From: Rhinopomastus cyanomelas
Taxonomy: Eukaryota; Chordata; Aves; Bucerotiformes; Rhinopomastidae
Assembly (NCBI GenBank): GCA_013400115.1
Contig: VXBP01007529.1
Location: 122,834 to 186,833, forward strand
Reading direction: 5' to 3'
Length of the DNA: 64,000 nt
A model generated the notes under the pieces. The model was not told the origin of the DNA. It did not search any database and saw nothing but the letters and a program-made list of their open reading frames with translations. Shown here one piece after another: positions 11,074-21,750 of the stretch. Every line of letters begins with the position of its first letter. Positions within the stretch are counted from its first letter, which is position 1. Made by a program: the position numbers and the translations under genes.

Positions 11074-11175
11074 CAGCAGGATGACCTAGACCAAGTCACA
11101 CAGGAACTTATCCAGGTGAGTTTTAAGCATCTCCAGAGAAGGAGACTCCACAAGCCTGCTGGGCAGCCTGTTCTA
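11072..11175 (-). mobile_element. CR1-A fragment inverted against the preceding pair
   Basis: CACAGCAGGATGACCTAGAC to GGGCAGCCTGTTCTAG, antisense. It lacks its own 3' terminal 65 bp and abuts the incomplete 3' end of the preceding plus-strand copy. Confidence 0.85.
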
Positions 11176-11983
11176 GCTAAACAAAGAGGAGGAAGCTGTA
11201 GCATTTAAGTCTGAGGTTACTCATCAAGAAAAGAAATCTGGCTCCACAGGGAAGCAGTGTGACAATTTTCCACTTTAATAAAACAACTACTTTTTTAACC
11301 CAAGAGAGTGATGGATTTTCACATCCTATTTGAAAAACACCATTGCTTTGCTCACACACTTCTCTGTAGCCAGTAACAATTGTCAGCAGACGATAAAATT
11401 CAGGTGAAGACACACTGTTAGAGTCAAGGCACACAAGGCCTTCTCCAGGAGAGGTACATATCCTCTCAACATCTGTGTTAAGAACACTTAATGCACGCTT
11501 CCATCCAACCTGAGCTGACATCTCTTAAACGACCACAGCACAAAGACAAGAGAGATGAGGCATTTTAAGTGCCATAAAAATCATCCAAGCAAACCCTCCT
11601 TATGTTACTCCAGGGGTAGGCTGCTTTGTTATTTTTAATCACAGGCAGAACTACTACTAGTGAGCATAAACAACTGCTAGGAGCAGCCAGGCAACGCAGA
11701 ACGTTACCAATGATGTCAGGAAGCAGGCAGTAACGCAGCGCTGAAAAACATCAATCTTTTTAGAACTGCGTACTCAAAGCTCTGCAGAACAGGCTTTTCA
11801 AAGCATCATCACACGCCAAACTAGAGGAACAGATACATCCAAAGCTGCACTTTGTTCCAGAGGTGGTTTTTTTCCCCCCTCAGTTCTTTAGCCCAGAAAG
11901 GGCAGCAGAGTGCCTGAGGATATGTTTCTGCTGTTACTTCTGAACACCTGATAAAAATTATAGGTGAGAATCAAGCCTGCTTA
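11176..11983. other. Intronic sequence, no feature recognised
   Basis: Unique. A 114-codon minus frame at 11177-11521 shows no domain or splice context of EYA1. Confidence 0.4.
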
Positions 11984-12194
11984 TCACAGAATCACAGAAC
12001 ATGAGGCATTGGAAAACACTTTGAGAGATCATCTAGTCCAATCCACCCACCACAGCAGGATCACAGAACATTAGGGACTGGAAGGGACCTCAAAAGATCA
12101 CCTAGTCCAATCCACCCACCACAGCAGGATCACCTAGACCAAGTCACACAAGAACGTATCCAGGCAGGTTTTAAATCTCTCCAGAGAAGGAGGT
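11984..12194 (-). mobile_element. CR1-A 3' end with duplicated terminal unit
   Basis: Antisense terminus ATCACAGAACATGAGGCATT...CACCACAGCAGGATCACAG runs straight into a second ACAGAACATTAGGGACTGG unit that continues to TCTCCAGAGAAGGAG. Two terminal units, one body. Confidence 0.9.
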
Positions 12195-12249
12195 TCTATA
12201 CAGCTATCTTTGCTCCCTCTTGCACAGCATCCCTTAAAGCATGCATATT

Positions 12250-12302
12250 GAATCACACAACTTTAGGGATTGGAAGGGATCTCAAAAGATCACCTAGTCC
12301 TT
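12250..12302 (-). mobile_element. CR1-A terminal fragment, about 52 bp
   Basis: ATCACACAACTTTAGGGATT...AAAGATCACCTAGTCC, truncated immediately after. Confidence 0.8.
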
Positions 12303-12553
12303 TATAGAATGAACCTCCTTTCTCAAATAGATGCTTTAATTATTTGAGATTTTCTGCAGCATTATTCTTGCTTTGCTAAACTCTGCAGCGCATTTAATCC
12401 TCACAGTTTTGTTTATCCAAATTAAACAAAACAATCATTTCCATACATTTCACAGCTCTGTGTATGTGCACAGGCGTGGAGAGATTTTATTTACAGAGTC
12501 ATAGAAGGAGGCAAAACAAGAATATGTCTCATCCCAAGTGAATTAAACCCTAT

Positions 12554-12745
12554 ATCACAGAACATGAGGGACTGGAAGGGACCTCAAAAGATCTTCTTGT
12601 CCAATCCCCCTGCCACAGCAGGATCCCCTAGATCCAGTCACACAGGAACAGATCCAGGCAGGTTTTAAAAAGTCTCCAAAGAAGGAGACTCCTCAAACCC
12701 CCTGGGCAGCCTGTTCCAGTGCTCTGCCACCCTCACCGTAAGGCA
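12554..12745 (-). mobile_element. CR1-A 3' fragment
   Basis: ATCACAGAACATGAGGGACT through CTCCAAAGAAGGAGACTCC to CTGCCACCCTCACCGTAAGG. About 190 bp. The following 12746-12772 repeats a diverged ATTCAGGCGGGTTTTATATC piece. Confidence 0.9.
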
Positions 12746-13447
12746 TGTATTCAGGCGGGTTTTATATCCTCTATATACCTTCTCTATTCCCTAACACTCT
12801 ATGATTTGCACGAGTTCATACCCACAACGTTCATATTCATTCAGTATCCTTTAGACAACTTCCTATGTGTCTCCAGGATTATTTAAACCACGAGTTGCAC
12901 GTTACCCTATTTTAAAATTACTCCGTAATCAAAACAGCTTTAAAACAACTAATCCTCACTTAGAGTGGTCAGCTGAATCCGCAGAGTGGTCCAGGATAAA
13001 TAAATCTACTCCCAAGAATGCGCATGCAGACAACAATTAGACACAGATGTGAGAGAAATTAGTTCCAGTTTACAACACGCTGCACCTCACACGCTTTGAG
13101 TAGTGCGAGATGATAACGCAGTGCGGAGCCACAGTGACGACGACCAGTTGATAGAACAAAACCATGTCAGGGTGGTGTGTGCTTGCTCTCGCGTACATTC
13201 TCCCATTTTGCCAGTAGATTTCCGGATAACAACATAACTCACATATCCAAACAAAGGGGGGAAAAGAGATCTGTTTAAAAAGCTCTAGCCTTCCTCAGGC
13301 AGCTGGAACGCCTCCCCCCCCAAAACAAAGGAGAGTATGGGACTGTCACTTACTCTTCACACTCTGCACTGCTCTGCTTAAACAGCTACAAACACCTCAT
13401 ATGCTCAAAAACATAGTGTCACCGTTTGAGGCTACGGCTGAACCCAG
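12746..13447. other. Intronic sequence, no feature recognised
   Basis: Unique apart from a small CR1-like scrap at the left edge. Includes a C-rich run near 13311-13320. Confidence 0.4.
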
Positions 13448-13637
13448 CACAGAATGTTAGGGACTGGAAGGGACCTCGAAAAAACATCCAATCCAAGCCC
13501 CCCACCACAGCAGGATCACAGAACCTTAGCGATTCAAAAGGACCTCGAAAGATCATCCAGTCCAATGCCCCCGCCACAGCAGGATCACAGAGTCTTAGGG
13601 ACTGGAAAGGACCTCAAAAGATTATCTAGTCCAAGCA
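13448..13637 (-). mobile_element. CR1-A terminal unit in triplicate
   Basis: Three consecutive antisense terminal units of about 63-67 bp begin near 13449, 13525 and 13585. Each runs ACAGAA...TTAG...GGACCTC...CAGTCCAA...CACAGCAGG and leads directly into the next. The third is cut at TCTAGTCCAAGC. No CR1 body follows. Confidence 0.92.
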
Positions 13638-14415
13638 CAGACTTCCTCCACACTACCTCAAAACTATTCCTGCCTGCGATTTGATTGTTGGATCTAACAC
13701 TCTCCCTAACAAGAACTGTAAAGCTCTGCAGCACAAAGCATGTGGGAAGAAAAAAAAGACACTGGCAGTGAAGCTACTTAGAATTCACCCATTTACAAAT
13801 CTCAAATCAGTAATATAAAATTCTGATTAGTTAATGAGGTCTTTTAAGTTGGCTTTTTATTCTAATTTCAATTTCTAATCCTTCACAGATGTAGGTTTTG
13901 CCGGCGTTCAATTTGTCTCTCTCATTTTGTTAAAGCTCACATAGTGCTCCAGCAATCCGTTGAATAGCCACATTAAATCTGTTAATACCGTGCTCTTCAA
14001 CCCCAGAAATTATTTCCAGAAGGCAAACTCGCTCGGAGAGATCATCAAACACGACTCGAGGTACACATTTTATCACATTTTCCCTACCACAGAGCTCAGG
14101 ATGCGGAGGCAGAAATCATGACTCCTGCACTGTTTATTATACTTTGCTAAATTACAAATCAAAAGCATCTGACAGAAGATCAGGTACGAAGCCAAAAAGT
14201 TAACGACGTTCCGTGAAAAGTAAACTGCAAATGGGAAGGGATTCGAAATTTCAGCAGCACGGAGCAAATAAAATGTAGGTACTTGTCTAAATCACGGGGT
14301 TTCCACAGTATTTTTTGCTCGCTGGAGGCTTTTTTTTTTAATGGCTATAATTTAAAACATTTTTCCAGCTGAACAGAAATTGTCTGAGTGAAAATAAGAA
14401 GTTAACTCAGAGAAT
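13638..14415. other. Intronic sequence, no feature recognised
   Basis: AT-rich unique sequence with a T run at 14331-14339. Some conserved-looking AT blocks (13800-13950) but nothing I can name. Confidence 0.4.
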
Positions 14416-14597
14416 GGAGCACTGGAACATGCTGCCTGGGGGGTGGTTGTGGAGCCTCCTTCTCTGGAGATGTTTAAAACCCGCCTGGATGTGTTCCTGT
14501 GTGACTGGATCTAGGTGATCCTGCTCTAGAAGGGGGACTGGACTCGATGAACTTTCAAGGTCCCTTCCAATCCTCAACATTCTCTGGTTCTGTGAAC
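14416..14597 (+). mobile_element. CR1-A 3' fragment
   Basis: GAGCACTGGAACATGCTGCC to CATTCTCTGGTTCTGTGAA, sense on plus, 5'-truncated. Confidence 0.9.
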
Positions 14598-14905
14598 TAT
14601 AGCGAGTGCACAAGCTTTCTAAAACACAGCTCTATTTTAAAGAACCACATTTCCAAGGCAAGGGGCAGTCTTCTAATCAGAGAAAAAAAAAAAAAGTCAT
14701 TTTTAGCAAGGGGTGGAGGGAGAGACAGGAGAGGACTTTTCCATCAACAGCACTGTGCCTCCCTAGAAGTGCTTAAGCAGTCAGTATCTGCAGACATAAT
14801 GGCTTCAACAGCCAAACGTTACAGAGCTAAAGCACAAATTGCCTATAAAAAGGCACCTTGCCTGCAACACACGAAGCTTGGCAGTACTTTCTCTCCTCCA
14901 GGAAT

Positions 14906-14945
14906 TACAGAATCACACAACATTAGGGATTGGAAGGGACCCCCT
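14906..14945 (-). mobile_element. CR1-A terminal scrap, 40 bp
   Basis: TTACAGAATCACACAACATT...GGAAGGGACCCC, broken off after the first 40 bases of the antisense terminus. Confidence 0.75.
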
Positions 14946-15031
14946 CTTTTAAGAAATCAAACTCAACAGATCAGTCTAAACACCAGCTCAGAGTAAGTAC
15001 AGTTCAGTATAAAGACGATGATCACTCCTAT

Positions 15032-15124
15032 CACAGAATCAGAGAACATTAGGGTTTGGAAGGGACCTCAAAAGATCATCTAGTCCAATACCGCTGCCAC
15101 AGCAGGACCACCTAGATCCAGTGG
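15032..15124 (-). mobile_element. CR1-A terminal fragment
   Basis: TCACAGAATCAGAGAACATT to CCACCTAGATCCAGTGG, about 93 bp. Confidence 0.87.
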
Positions 15125-15313
15125 AATCTCCTCGCTGGACTTGAAGAGAAGCGACAGGGCGTTTTTGTTGCTGTTGTTTTTGTAGACAAATTGCACTGAT
15201 TAAACTAGAAGAAGGTAATTAGAATCATTTCACTTTTGATTACTAGTCCAAATTTTTCTAGCAGTGCTAGAAAAAGGTTTCTGAGCGAAACCTTTCAAAA
15301 CCCCAACACCTTC

Positions 15314-15650
15314 ACAGAATCATAGAACATTAGAGATTGGGAGGGACCTCAAAAGATCATCCAGCCCAATCCCCCTGCCACAGCAGGATCACAGAACCTT
15401 AGGGATTGGGAGGGACCTCAAAAGACCATCCAGTCCAATCCCACTGCCACAGCAGGATAACAGAACATTAGGAATTGGAAGGGACGTCAAAAGATCATCT
15501 GTAGTCCAATCCCCCTGCCACAGTAGGATCGCCTAGACGCAGTCACACAGGAACATATCCAGGTGGGTTTTAAACATCTCCAGAGAAGGAGACTCCACAA
15601 CTCCCCTGGGCACCCCGGTCCAAGCGCTCTACCACCCTCACTTCTTCGCT
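15314..15650 (-). mobile_element. CR1-A copy with terminal unit in triplicate
   Basis: Three antisense terminal units begin near 15315, 15390 and 15458, each joined at CAGCAGGAT(C/A)ACAGAAC. The last continues into a normal body through GTCACACAGGAACATATCC and ACTCCACAACTCCCCTGGG to the CACCCTCACTTCTTC region. Within the third unit TGTAG is a small insertion. Confidence 0.92.
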
Positions 15651-16329
15651 CCAAGATCCCAGTATGACAATGCTATCTCGGCCGGCCATTTCCAAACATC
15701 TCCCTGCTCTTCTGAGACTCCCAAGAAATGCTTCATTCTCACCGAGTTCAAACGAAACGATTACTCATGCTTTTTTTCCCCTGCTTTCCAACAGCAAAGG
15801 GTGACTCAATCTTTCTGTCAGAACTGCTGAAGGAGGGGGATGGCTGCTCATTCCCAGACCCTGTCCAGGCCTTAGGAAAACTCAGAAAGCAGCGGAGGTG
15901 CTGGGGGTTTCACGATCGACGTTTAGAACGCTCTCTCGTACATGTTTAGATATATCAAAGCGTATCATGGGACACACACACATATTTAAATAACTACATA
16001 TATTTACGGACACACACACTCAATATCAACTCATTTTACACACGGAACCAGCAGTCTGTGTCCTGGCAGACGCTTTGCAAACCGTCTCGGTACGGAATTG
16101 AAAAGATTCTTTGTATGCGGTAGCTAACGTGAAAAATTTCCACGGATACTCCAAGCAATATTTACACTTCTTATTCCAAATCTCTCTCTGTGATAAGTTT
16201 AACATTTAAACAAACTACATGAAATACACTACCCCCCTCTCCCCCCGAAAGCTTTTCTCTCTTCTGCCTGCCTCAGCTTTAAATGTTTACCTACCAACAC
16301 CCCCCCACAACACCTTCTAAAATGCATTT
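15651..16329. other. Upstream intronic sequence with a weak AC-rich tract
   Basis: Unique. ACACACACA-type runs at about 15971-16023 alternate with ATATTTA. C runs at 16228-16245 and 16300-16306. Confidence 0.4.
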
Positions 16330-16394
16330 TAGAATAATAGACTAATTAGAATAATAAACTATATTTAGAATAAGAAACTATATTTAGAATAAAC
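16330..16394. repeat. Short AT-rich tandem repeat
   Basis: Three to four imperfect copies of an approximately 18-bp unit containing TTAGAATAA(T/G)A(A)ACTA. Confidence 0.75.
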
Positions 16395-16635
16395 ACTTCC
16401 AAATGCATTTGCACCTTTCCCTTTGCCCTTTCCCTGCAAAGGGCAGCCCTCACTCTCGCTGCTGTTTGTCCAACATGGGGATGTTTGGTGGGGCTCCGTT
16501 GCTCAAAAGCAAAATACAAATGGAATGCATTTACAAATTAAATTCATTAAATGTCATGGCTTTTTGGAAGTTAATAAATACATGGTAGTTAAATTTATGT
16601 AACTTCACCTGGAAGTTTTACTTATTTGACTTAAC

Positions 16636-16659
16636 TTGGAAGTTAAATTTAACTTCCAA
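16636..16659. repeat. Perfect 24-bp palindrome
   Basis: The half-site TTGGAAGTTAAA is followed immediately by its exact reverse complement. Related GAAGTT/AGTTAAATTT motifs recur at about 16585-16620. It sits in AT-rich DNA about 500 bp downstream (in the EYA1 direction) of the CpG island. Function unknown. Confidence 0.85.
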
Positions 16660-17119
16660 AGGTCTTTGACTTCAAGACATCCTAAGATCATGATTCTAAT
16701 TGTTTAGACCCCTAAAACGTCAGCAAACGCCAAACATTTCCGTCGTGCAGATGTTTATTCTGTCATCGAGAAAAGTTCCCTTGTGGGGGGCTTTCCTTGG
16801 CGTTCGGTAAATTTAAACACCTGAAGGCAAAGGATTTCCTGCTTCAGAAAGCGCTGTCAAAAGCTCCTCCAGGCTTTGTTCATTACCGTTTGTAAATTCG
16901 TTTCCTCAGAACCTTCTCAAAGGTCAGCGGGTACCCAGAACCTATTTCTAACGCCCTGATATAATTCCGATAGCGCCTACTGCCACCTCCACCACCCCCC
17001 ATTGAACATCTCACAGTCACGTTAGTCCTACCTGGCGAACCATTAGGAAAGCAAACAGCCCCGGCTGATCGCAGCAAGCAGAACCGCCCAGCATCTGTCT
17101 TGTGGGAAGCCCACAACGC

Positions 17120-17790
17120 GCCAGCCTGAAGCACCGCCAGGATTAACCGCTGCCCGGAGCGATCCCGAGCAGAGCGCTCCTCTTCTCCCGGGCGGCGGGA
17201 AGCCTTCCCCCCTCCTCCGCGCCTCGCACGGCCGAGCGCCGCCGCTGCAGAGCCGCGGGGCTGCTTTGCCATTCGGCTCGGTTCTTTCTCGCCCTCTTCT
17301 CCCTCCTCGGCTCCCCCGCCGCCCGCCTGTACTCACAGTGCCTGCCGGGGTGCTTCGTCTCCGCGGCGCAGGGGCACCCCGGGGCGGGGAGCGCAGGCCG
17401 GGGTTGGGGCCGGGCAGACAAAGCCCGGCGGAGGGAGGCTGCTGGCTCGCGCGGGTCTGCCGAGGCCGGGCCTGAGGGCAGGCGCCCCCGCTTCGCCCTC
17501 GGTCCCCTCCGGCCTCCTCGGGTTTGTTTCCTCTTTTTTTGTTTTTGGGTTGGTTTTTTTTTTCCTTCGTCGTGCTTGCTGTTTTGTTTGTTTTTATAAC
17601 GCAAACTGCACCCGCTCTAGTCCCAGCCGCGCTGGCTTCAAAGCGACACGACAGCAAAGAGGCTCTCACGGGCCGAGGCGAAGTCAACCCTTCCCGCTCG
17701 GGCTGAGGCGCTCCCACGGCGCCCTGCTGCGCGGAGCCGACCCGGGCCCCTCAGCGCGCCCCGGCCCGCACGCCCGGAGATGCTTTCCTC
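17120..17790 (-). promoter_or_regulatory. EYA1: CpG island, probable EYA1 promoter and first-exon region
   Basis: The strongest CpG-dense block in the EYA1 half of the window, GC-rich on both sides of a T-rich stretch at 17520-17600. On the minus strand a good donor CACT|GTGAGTAC places an exon end at 17337, 7.4 kb upstream of the 50-nt EYA1 exon. A second possible donor, CGCCAG|GTAGG, lies near 17030. No TATA box was found, as expected for a CpG-island promoter. The link to EYA1 rests on strand, donor orientation and proximity. A 224-codon minus frame here is compositionally driven, though it is in phase with EYA1 at the donor. Confidence 0.6.
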
Positions 17791-18199
17791 CTGTGCACCT
17801 TCTTCAGCCTCACCTCACAACACCCAAGAATTCCATTCCCTCGGGTCTCTCCTCATTCTGAAGGTTTCATTTCGCGTCCCCTCCGCTAAGCCGGGTTTAA
17901 ACAAAAGCCGCGCTAATGGAACGGAACCAACCTAATATCGATGAGAGAAGCTGAACAAGGATCCTCGCACAGGCTTTTAAACGCAGACGAGCCTGCACGT
18001 CCGGACATGCCGTTTTGATTGACTGCGGAGCAGATTTGTTTTCAAATGGCTGAGATTCTTGTAACCTTGTAAAGAAATAGCCTGCCGCAGCGATTTCAGC
18101 CGGCATTCTACAGCTTAAAGGTGTCCACTGCATGGAGTACCTGGAACTTCTACAACTGTTCACACTGTGAAGCATTGGTACCCTGAAGAACACCAGAGA
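17791..18199. other. Region flanking the CpG island
   Basis: Moderate GC with mixed composition. A 98-codon minus frame at 17897-18193 has a donor-like CCAG|GTACT at its start. It could hold an upstream 5'UTR exon, but nothing decides it. Confidence 0.3.
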
Positions 18200-18622
18200 T
18201 CCTGATGGAATTTGTATTTTAAATGATTTTTGCTCGCCTACCCAACTTTTAAAATCTAAATCTGCGTGAAAGTCCTTTCCACAGACCTTACAATTTTTAT
18301 TTTAGATTATTTTTGCTCACCTAAATTTTTAAAACCTAAAACCATGTGAAGGTCCTTTCCACAGACCTTACGATTTTTATTTTAGATTATTTTTGCTCAC
18401 CTACTAAATTTTTAAAACCTAAAACCGTGTGAAGGTTCTTTCCACAGACCTTACAATTTGTATTTTAAACTAGTTTTGCTCACTCACTGAACTTTTAAGA
18501 TCTAAAACCGCATGAAGGTCCTTTCCACAGACCCTACAATTTGTATTTTGAATTATTTTTCCTAGCCTACTAAACTTCTAAAATCTAAAGCCTCGTGAAG
18601 GTCCTTTCCACAGACCTTAAAA
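18200..18622. repeat. Tandem repeat, five copies of an 80-83 bp unit
   Basis: Each unit contains ATTTTTGCTCACCTA, then TTTTAAAA(C/T)CTAAA, then GTGAAGGTCCTTTCCACAG and ACCTTACAATTT. The CCACAGACC landmark recurs near 18279, 18359, 18442, 18525 and 18608. Copies differ by a few bases, so this is a moderately old minisatellite. Each carries GTGGAAAG on the minus strand. Confidence 0.93.
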
Positions 18623-18904
18623 CATATTGCAAAGCACAGAGACGGCTGCGCAGAGTTAGATTTGTGCACTAAGGGACGCTAACTCCTTCAGGTTAGCTTT
18701 ACCAATCAATCAGTAATTAAGTAATGCAATTAGTAAACCATTACACCAAAGATGGGTTTATGATACATTTCTATTACAGCACTTTTAGCCGCTCATAATT
18801 CAAATAATATAAATAGTTTTAAAAGAGTTTATGTTATTAAAAGTTATAATGTGCACAGCAACAGTGTTTGACCTGGGTTCTCCAGAGCGTTTCCCCTTGG
18901 TCAG

Positions 18905-19066
18905 ACAGAATCACACAACATTAGGGGTTGGAAGGGACCTCCACAGATCATCCAGTCCAGTCCCCCCACCACAGCAGGATCCTGTAGATCCAGTCACACA
19001 GGAACACAGAATCACACAATGTTAGGAATTGGAAAAATCATCTAGTCCAATCCCCCTGCAAGAACA
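18905..19066 (-). mobile_element. Two CR1-A 3' ends in direct tandem
   Basis: First copy from CAGAATCACACAACATTAGG to CCAGTCACACAGGAACA. It is followed at once by a second antisense terminus ACAGAATCACACAATGTTAG, which loses its GGACCTC segment and stops after CAATCCCCCTGC. Confidence 0.87.
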
Positions 19067-19397
19067 CATCCTCTTAATTCAATGTTACACTTATTTTTCT
19101 ACAGCTTTCCAGCACACATAATCCAAGTACGATGAGGAAAACAGCAGAATGATCTAGAGCATCACAAAAAAAAGTCTTAATGCTACACCAGTTCTTAAAT
19201 AAAACCAAAACGCTTTATCCTGCATAAATAGATTCAAACAAAATTGTTTTCTTTACAGAGATCTGTGGATATTCACTGCTAGTATGTTCTTACCTTTTGT
19301 TAACTAATCTGGGCATGAAAACAACACTTCTACTGGAGAAACATCTTCTGGCTACTACATCCCAGTGAGCGAGACATTATTTTGTAGGAAGTACATT
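19067..19397. other. Unique sequence, no feature recognised
   Basis: AT-rich, no repeats seen. Confidence 0.4.
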
Positions 19398-19482
19398 GGG
19401 TGATCCTGCTGTGGCAGGGAGACTGGACTGGATGATCTTTCGAGGTCCCTTCCAATCCCTAATGTTCTGTGATTCTGTGAAT
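19398..19482 (+). mobile_element. CR1-A terminal fragment
   Basis: GGGTGATCCTGCTGTGGC to AATGTTCTGTGATTCTGTGA, about 84 bp. Confidence 0.88.
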
Positions 19483-19791
19483 GCTTCAGGCAGGCAGATC
19501 AGTTTGCAAAGCTACAAGTCAACCTCGAGCTGAAAAGGCACCTAGGATTTAATTTTGTTTAGTGGAGGAAAGGGGTTTGGGGACAGTCACACACCATATA
19601 TGGGAACCAGGGTCAAAACGGGCAGCTTTCGACTGGACCCATCTGTGTAGCCAGCACAAACACAATCCCTTCACTTCTTTACATTCACACTAAGAAAACC
19701 TTCGGTGTTGTTCTGTACTGAACTGTGACAGACATGTGAATTCCTTGTTACAGTGGTTTTGTCTTATAAAATTCTCTGAAATGCAAAGCTA

Positions 19792-19857
19792 TGGTGAGCA
19801 GGGGGACTGGACTAGATGATCTTATGAGGTCACTTCCAATCCCCAACGTTCTGTGGT
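19792..19857 (+). mobile_element. CR1-A terminal fragment
   Basis: GGTGAGCAGGGGGACTGGAC to CAACGTTCTGTGG, 66 bp. Confidence 0.82.
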
Positions 19858-19955
19858 ACGCAGCGATTCTGAACGCTGTGCTTTTTGGGACAGCCACGTT
19901 TCTCTGGCAAACACTGACCACTGAAGTCTGTATCAGTGTGGCCAAGATCAGTGTT

Positions 19956-20008
19956 AGAATCACAGCACATCAGGGATTGGAAGGCACCTCGAAAACCCTA
20001 CCTAATCT
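19956..20008 (-). mobile_element. CR1-A terminal scrap
   Basis: AGAATCACAGCACATCAGGG...GGCACCTCGAAAACCCTACCTAATC. Together with 19792-19857 it forms a pair with 3' tails facing inward. Confidence 0.75.
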
Positions 20009-20232
20009 TATAAAGAGTTAAGAGACACACGTCTTGCTTCACTACCTTAATGAGCTTCATCTACCACATGAAAAAAGATTGGCACCTATTTTCAGGAATT
20101 GGAAAGGATTGGAAAGTACCTTGAAGCAGAAGCTCATTTTTTTCCTGAAAAAAAATCCTTGAGAATTGTTGTGAAGGACCATCTGACACTGGAGAATGTA
20201 ACTCAAAACCCTGTCTCAAAAATAGGGAATTA

Positions 20233-20288
20233 AATCACAGACCATTAGGGATTGGAAGGGACCTCAAAAGATCATCCAGTCCAATAAT
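20233..20288 (-). mobile_element. CR1-A terminal scrap
   Basis: AAATCACAGACCATTAGGGA...AGATCATCCAGTCCAATAATA. Confidence 0.8.
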
Positions 20289-20438
20289 ACTATGGAAATT
20301 AAAAAAAAATATATGAAAAAGCCTTGGACTGAGACTTCCAGGGAAGCAGGTACATTTTTACACTGATCTATTTCATTCAATATTTGAAAAAAAACCCAAC
20401 AAAACCCCAAACCCAAATAAATCACAGCAGAAACACAT

Positions 20439-20628
20439 GATCCTGCTGTGGCAGGGGGACTGGACTGGATGATCTTTGTGGAGCCTCCTTCTCTGGAGAT
20501 GTTTAAGATCCACCTGGATATGTTCCTGTGTGACTTGGTCTAGGTGATCCTGCTGTGACAGCAGGATTGGACTGGATGATCTTTCGAGGTTCGTCCCAAT
20601 CCTTAATGTCCTGTGATTCTGTGATCAA
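20439..20628 (+). mobile_element. Two CR1-A 3' fragments in direct tandem
   Basis: A 40-bp piece (TGATCCTGCTGTGGC to GATGATCTTT) is joined directly to a second copy starting GTGGAGCCTCCTTCTCTGG and ending GTCCTGTGATTCTGTGATC. Confidence 0.87.
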
Positions 20629-20797
20629 AGGTAAAGTGGGATCCTCTGCTTTCATGCAGCCGTTGAACAGTGTCTTTGTCTGATGCCTGAAGACTGGACT
20701 TCAGCTTAGTGTATATAGTTACCCCATGGTATGGGCTAACCTATGAGCTTGTCCTACAGCCCAGACCACAGACTAGGTCCTGGCATGTTTTGATTTC

Positions 20798-20870
20798 ACA
20801 GAATTACAGAACACTAGGGATTGGAAGGGACCTCCAAAGATCATCTAACCCAATCCCCCTGCCCAATAGC
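20798..20870 (-). mobile_element. CR1-A terminal fragment
   Basis: CACAGAATTACAGAACACTA to CAATCCCCCTGCCCA. Confidence 0.82.
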
Positions 20871-21414
20871 TAATCACGTTATGCCAGCTGAGCACTGCCC
20901 CTTTTTGCAAGAAATTTGCTCTACTTTGCTTTTATATGCTTTTCTTCCAACTAATTGTTTGCCAGATGAGTGGAGGCTGGGGTGCTGATCACTGGCACCC
21001 ACCAAGGATTTGAAGCCACAGCTTGGAGCAGAGGTTTCAGTGGAATTTGTGTGTGTTTACATCACGCCTGAAGTTGGCCTGATCCTGCATTCCTGCTGAT
21101 GCAGCTGGCATCTCCAGAGTCACAAGAAGTAAAGGATCAGGCCTATCACATCATACCAAATCCACAAGCAGCTATTTGGTATATTTTTACCGCTATTATT
21201 CATGCAATATGGTTTTAACTCCCTGTGCAGTGCCACACACGGGATTTAGCACAAGTGGGGCCATCCTGAGCACTGGGCACTTACAGGTCACAATGAGACA
21301 GAGGCTGATAATCGAGAAAAATTAGACATGGGAGGGACATCGGACAGTGAGATGTTTGTCTCTAAGTAGTGTAACATTACTGGAATACTTATGGTTCTAA
21401 ATACACTTCATTGA
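20871..21414. other. Unique upstream sequence
   Basis: No repeat or coding feature recognised. Confidence 0.4.
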
Positions 21415-21750
21415 ATCACAGAACCACAGCACACCAGGGATTGGAAAGGACCTTGAAAGATCATCCAGTCCAATCCCCCTGACACAGCAGGATCACCTAG
21501 ATCCAGTTGCACAGGAACGTGTCTAGGCTGGTTTTAAACATCTCCAGAGAAGGAGACTCCACAACCCCCCTGAGCAGCCCATTCCAGTGCTCTGTTACCA
21601 TCTCGGTGAAGAAGTTCCTGCTCATATTTGTGTGGAACCTCCTATGTTCCTGCTCACAGGAATCCTATCACTAGATGCCACTGAGCAGAGCCTGGCTCCA
21701 TCATCCTGACACCCACCTTCTGCGTATTTATCAACATTAATGGGGTCTTT
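21415..21750 (-). mobile_element. CR1-A copy, 335 bp, with ORF2 remnant
   Basis: Antisense terminus GAATCACAGAACCACAGCAC through the CACATTTGTGTGGAACCTCC block to ATTTATCAACATTAATGGGG. The RTRGSGCELE segment is disrupted (CTGCTCACAGGAATCCTATC). Confidence 0.9.

Larger units (their letters stand above)
1..17800 (-). other. EYA1: 5' part of the EYA1 transcription unit (introns, two exons, probable promoter)
   Basis: Extent inferred from two recognised EYA1 exons (8439-8566 and 9845-9894) and the CpG island at 17.1-17.8 kb on the same strand. Positions 1-8438 are the intron after the start-codon exon. No exon resembling the next EYA1 coding segment (the part beginning KTEP) was seen there, so that intron leaves the window. 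Positions 8567-9844 are an intron of 1278 nt. Introns carry many CR1 insertions in both orientations. EYA proteins are SIX-family co-activators with a C-terminal haloacid-dehalogenase-type tyrosine phosphatase domain. Only the extreme N-terminus is encoded here. The upstream limit is uncertain. Confidence 0.7.

Noticed and set aside
13448..13637. CRISPR-like array of regularly spaced repeats
   Set aside because: The units are contiguous CR1 3' ends with no unique spacers, in an animal genome.
17143..17604. 153-codon minus frame rich in K, R and P
   Set aside because: Overlaps the CpG island in a frame different from EYA1 phase; the composition explains its openness.
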